Under the pieces are notes generated by a model. It did no database searches. It had not been told where the DNA came from and worked only from the letters and a program-made list of their open reading frames with translations. A stretch of DNA of 35,619 bases from assembly GCA_038248505.1 (NCBI GenBank), contig JBBRXJ010000033.1, forward strand, positions 1 through 35,619, given 5' to 3'. The stretch comes from JBBRXJ01 sp038248505 (GTDB lineage: Bacteria; Bacteroidota; Bacteroidia; Bacteroidales; JBBRXJ01). Both the position numbers and the translations under genes were made by a program. Below are positions 34,113 to 35,619 of this stretch, in pieces (the stretch's first letter is position 1; the number at the start of each line of letters is the position of its first letter).

Positions 34113-35375
34113 ATGATAAGATTACTAAATTTTTGCATGCTTTTCCTCTCTTTTTCTCTTTACGGACAAGGGATAATGATGATTGATACCGTTTATGATA
34201 GAAGAATTAAATCGGTTCAAACTTTTAGAGAGGGTTTTGAGCTTGCTCCACCTGTTATTATAATGGGTGAGAATGAATTTATTAATTTAGTATTTGATGA
34301 GATTACAACAAATGCAGAGGAATTATTTTATTACGTAGTTCATTGTGATGCATCATGGATTTCAGATGATTTAAAGTATAACGACTATGCTGAGGGTTTT
34401 GTGGTGAATAGGATGAACGAAGGCGTTTTCTCTCAGGCAACACATTGCAATTATCTTCATCATAAATTACGTATCCCTAATGATGAATTGCAATTTAAAA
34501 TATCTGGTAATTATATTCTTTTTATTTGTAGAGCCGAAGATATGAGTAAACCCATACTAAGTAGGCGTTTTTATATAGCTGAATCGAATGTTGAGGTTGA
34601 AGGAATGGTTCATAGGCCTGTATATACCGAATTTTATGAGAATATGCAGGAGATTGATTTTACAGTAGAATTAAATGATCGAAGTATATATGATCCATCG
34701 CGAAATATAAGTGTTCATATTATTCAAAATGGTCGTCCTGATAGAATGATTACAAACCTTAAGCCATCAAATATTAAAGGGTCAATACTTGAGTATAATT
34801 TTGAGAAAGAAAATCTTTTTTTAGGCGGTGATGAGTTTCGGCATTTTAATAGTAGGAATTTACTTGTGCCGATGGAGAATATTTTTAAGATAGAATACCA
34901 TCCACCATACAATCATATTTATTTGCAAACAGATACTGACAGAGCTTTTGCAAAGTATACTTTTAAAAAGGATATAAATGGTCGCTTTTATCCAGACAGT
35001 AAGTTTAAAGAGGAGCGAGATAATACAGCAGATTATGTTGTTGTTGAGTTTCGTTTACCCGTAACTGCGCCATTATTAACAGATGATGTGTGTTTGTATG
35101 GTGCTTTTTCGGGCTGGGATTGTAATGCAGATAATATAATGAAGTATGATTTTGAAGCGAAAGAATATAAAGCATCACTTTTTTTAAAACAGGGATATTA
35201 TAATTATTGTTATGTTTTACGCTCCAAAAAGACGGGTCTTATTGATGGTTCTTATTTTGAGAGAGATTTTTACGAAACAGAGAATGAATATTTAATACTT
35301 ATTTACTATACAGGGCAGGGCGAGCGCTACCAAAGGCTTTTGGGGTCAAAAGTAATTAGTAGCTTTAAGGATTAA
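34113..35375 (+). CDS. Type IX secretion system plug protein (DUF5103 family)
   Basis: The plug protein closes the periplasmic side of the SprA/Sov translocon when PorV is absent. The 420-residue product has a signal peptide (about 1-18, ending near LYGQG). The plug-domain start is VQTFREGFELAPPVIIMGENEFINLVFDEI, followed by YYVVHCDASW, SGNYILFICRAED and RRFYIAE. From about residue 308 to 390 comes an E-set-like module (VCLYGAFSGWDCNADNIMKYD, then KQGYYNYCYVL) that resembles the CBM48/AMPK-beta fold. It stands alone behind divergent nqrA. The family call is based on recognised sequence pattern. Confidence 0.87.
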   Translation: MIRLLNFCMLFLSFSLYGQGIMMIDTVYDRRIKSVQTFREGFELAPPVIIMGENEFINLVFDEITTNAEELFYYVVHCDASWISDDLKYNDYAEGFVVNRMNEGVFSQATHCNYLHHKLRIPNDELQFKISGNYILFICRAEDMSKPILSRRFYIAESNVEVEGMVHRPVYTEFYENMQEIDFTVELNDRSIYDPSRNISVHIIQNGRPDRMITNLKPSNIKGSILEYNFEKENLFLGGDEFRHFNSRNLLVPMENIFKIEYHPPYNHIYLQTDTDRAFAKYTFKKDINGRFYPDSKFKEERDNTADYVVVEFRLPVTAPLLTDDVCLYGAFSGWDCNADNIMKYDFEAKEYKASLFLKQGYYNYCYVLRSKKTGLIDGSYFERDFYETENEYLILIYYTGQGERYQRLLGSKVISSFKD

Positions 35376-35461
35376 TGAGTAACAGCGTAACGATGGCTCG
35401 GGGTATACTGAATCATTTAGAATATAATTGTGAGTATTCATTTAAATAACCCAGAAGTCGC

Positions 35462-35511
35462 AGACATAACAAAAAACTTTATAATTAATTATAAATAAAT
35501 TAGTTATGTCT
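35462..35511. repeat. Nested palindromes upstream of the IS1380-like transposase
   Basis: AGACATAAC (35462-35470) and GTTATGTCT (35503-35511) form a perfect 9-bp inverted repeat. Its loop contains a perfect 12-bp palindrome ATAATTAATTAT (35481-35492). Placement just outside the transposase gene suggests part of the left end of the insertion sequence. Confidence 0.5.
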
Positions 35512-35518
35512 TTGATAG

Positions 35519-35537
35519 TATCACCTAAAAGGTGATA
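35519..35537 (+). promoter_or_regulatory. Perfect hairpin in the transposase leader
   Basis: TATCACCT and AGGTGATA form an 8-bp perfect stem with an AAA loop, 30 nt before the transposase ATG. Such leader hairpins in insertion sequences can block translation of transcripts entering from outside. Here that role is inference. There is no U-run after it, so it is not a typical terminator. Confidence 0.5.
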
Positions 35538-35567
35538 TTTGCAACAGCAACAGCAAATAAACTATCC

Positions 35568-35619
35568 ATGGATAAAATCACACAATCTTCAAAAAACATC
35601 ACCCCTTTTGGCGGATTAA
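35568..35619 (+). CDS. N-terminus of an IS1380-family transposase (cut by window end)
   Basis: An ATG at 35568 opens a frame reading MDKITQSSKNITPFGGL to the last base. The motif ITPFGG within the first 20 residues is what I know as the N-terminal signature of Bacteroidota IS1380-family transposases. The DDE catalytic region lies right of the window. Upstream, 35451-35567 is rich in inverted repeats and probably belongs to the left end of the element. I could not define the terminal inverted repeat or a target duplication. Only 17 codons are visible, so the call rests on that motif. Confidence 0.65.
   Translation, partial: MDKITQSSKNITPFGGL

Noticed and set aside
1..35619. CRISPR array, tRNA or rRNA genes, prophage, toxin-antitoxin or defence system
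   Set aside because: No repeat-spacer pattern, cloverleaf, phage or defence protein signature was found. The accessory content I could see is limited to the IS fragments at the two edges.

Overview
The window is a stretch of an AT-rich Bacteroidota chromosome. The evidence is gene content: type IX secretion (T9SS) genes (gldJ, a porP/sprF homologue, porU, porV and the plug protein), a Na+-translocating NADH dehydrogenase operon ending in apbE, and a DUF4924 gene. Copies of the Bacteroidota promoter box TAnnTTTG just upstream of several start codons agree with this. The order cannot be fixed from the sequence. Most genes are housekeeping or conserved cell-envelope functions.

Layout from left to right. 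Positions 2-142 hold the C-terminal end of an IS1595/ISXO2-like transposase, followed by a bidirectional terminator. A leftward unit follows: a small coiled-coil gene, zapA, a structured RNA in the 6S RNA position, and rny. Rightward from 3015 come an M23 peptidase and anmK. Leftward sppA is divergent from rightward folK. Next is a rightward run of mtaB, a suhB-type phosphatase, an LpxL/HtrB-like acyltransferase and a GT2 glycosyltransferase. This run collides tail-to-tail with murF.

The centre (13.8-21.5 kb) is a T9SS locus. gldJ and a porP/sprF homologue run leftward, divergent from porU and porV, which lead into ispF and a flavin reductase. Leftward genes follow for a DUF4924 protein, an S4 RNA-binding protein and a polytopic GT-C-like protein. 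The last of these is divergent from a TMTC-like membrane protein with C-terminal TPRs. The right part is nqrABCDEF-apbE on the minus strand, where ApbE supplies the covalent FMN of NqrB and NqrC. The T9SS plug gene follows on the plus strand. The window ends inside the first codons of an IS1380-like transposase.

Functionally, PorU, PorV, GldJ, PorP and Plug belong to the machinery that exports and surface-anchors CTD-tagged proteins, and the Nqr complex supplies a sodium motive force. I found no CRISPR array, no tRNA or rRNA, no phage, and no convincing new multi-gene system. The points most worth a second look are the zapA-rny RNA with twin UUCG-type hairpins, the Asp-to-Asn change in the NqrC flavinylation motif, the divergent GT-C pair, the CBM48-like end of the plug protein, and the nested palindromes ahead of the IS1380 transposase.
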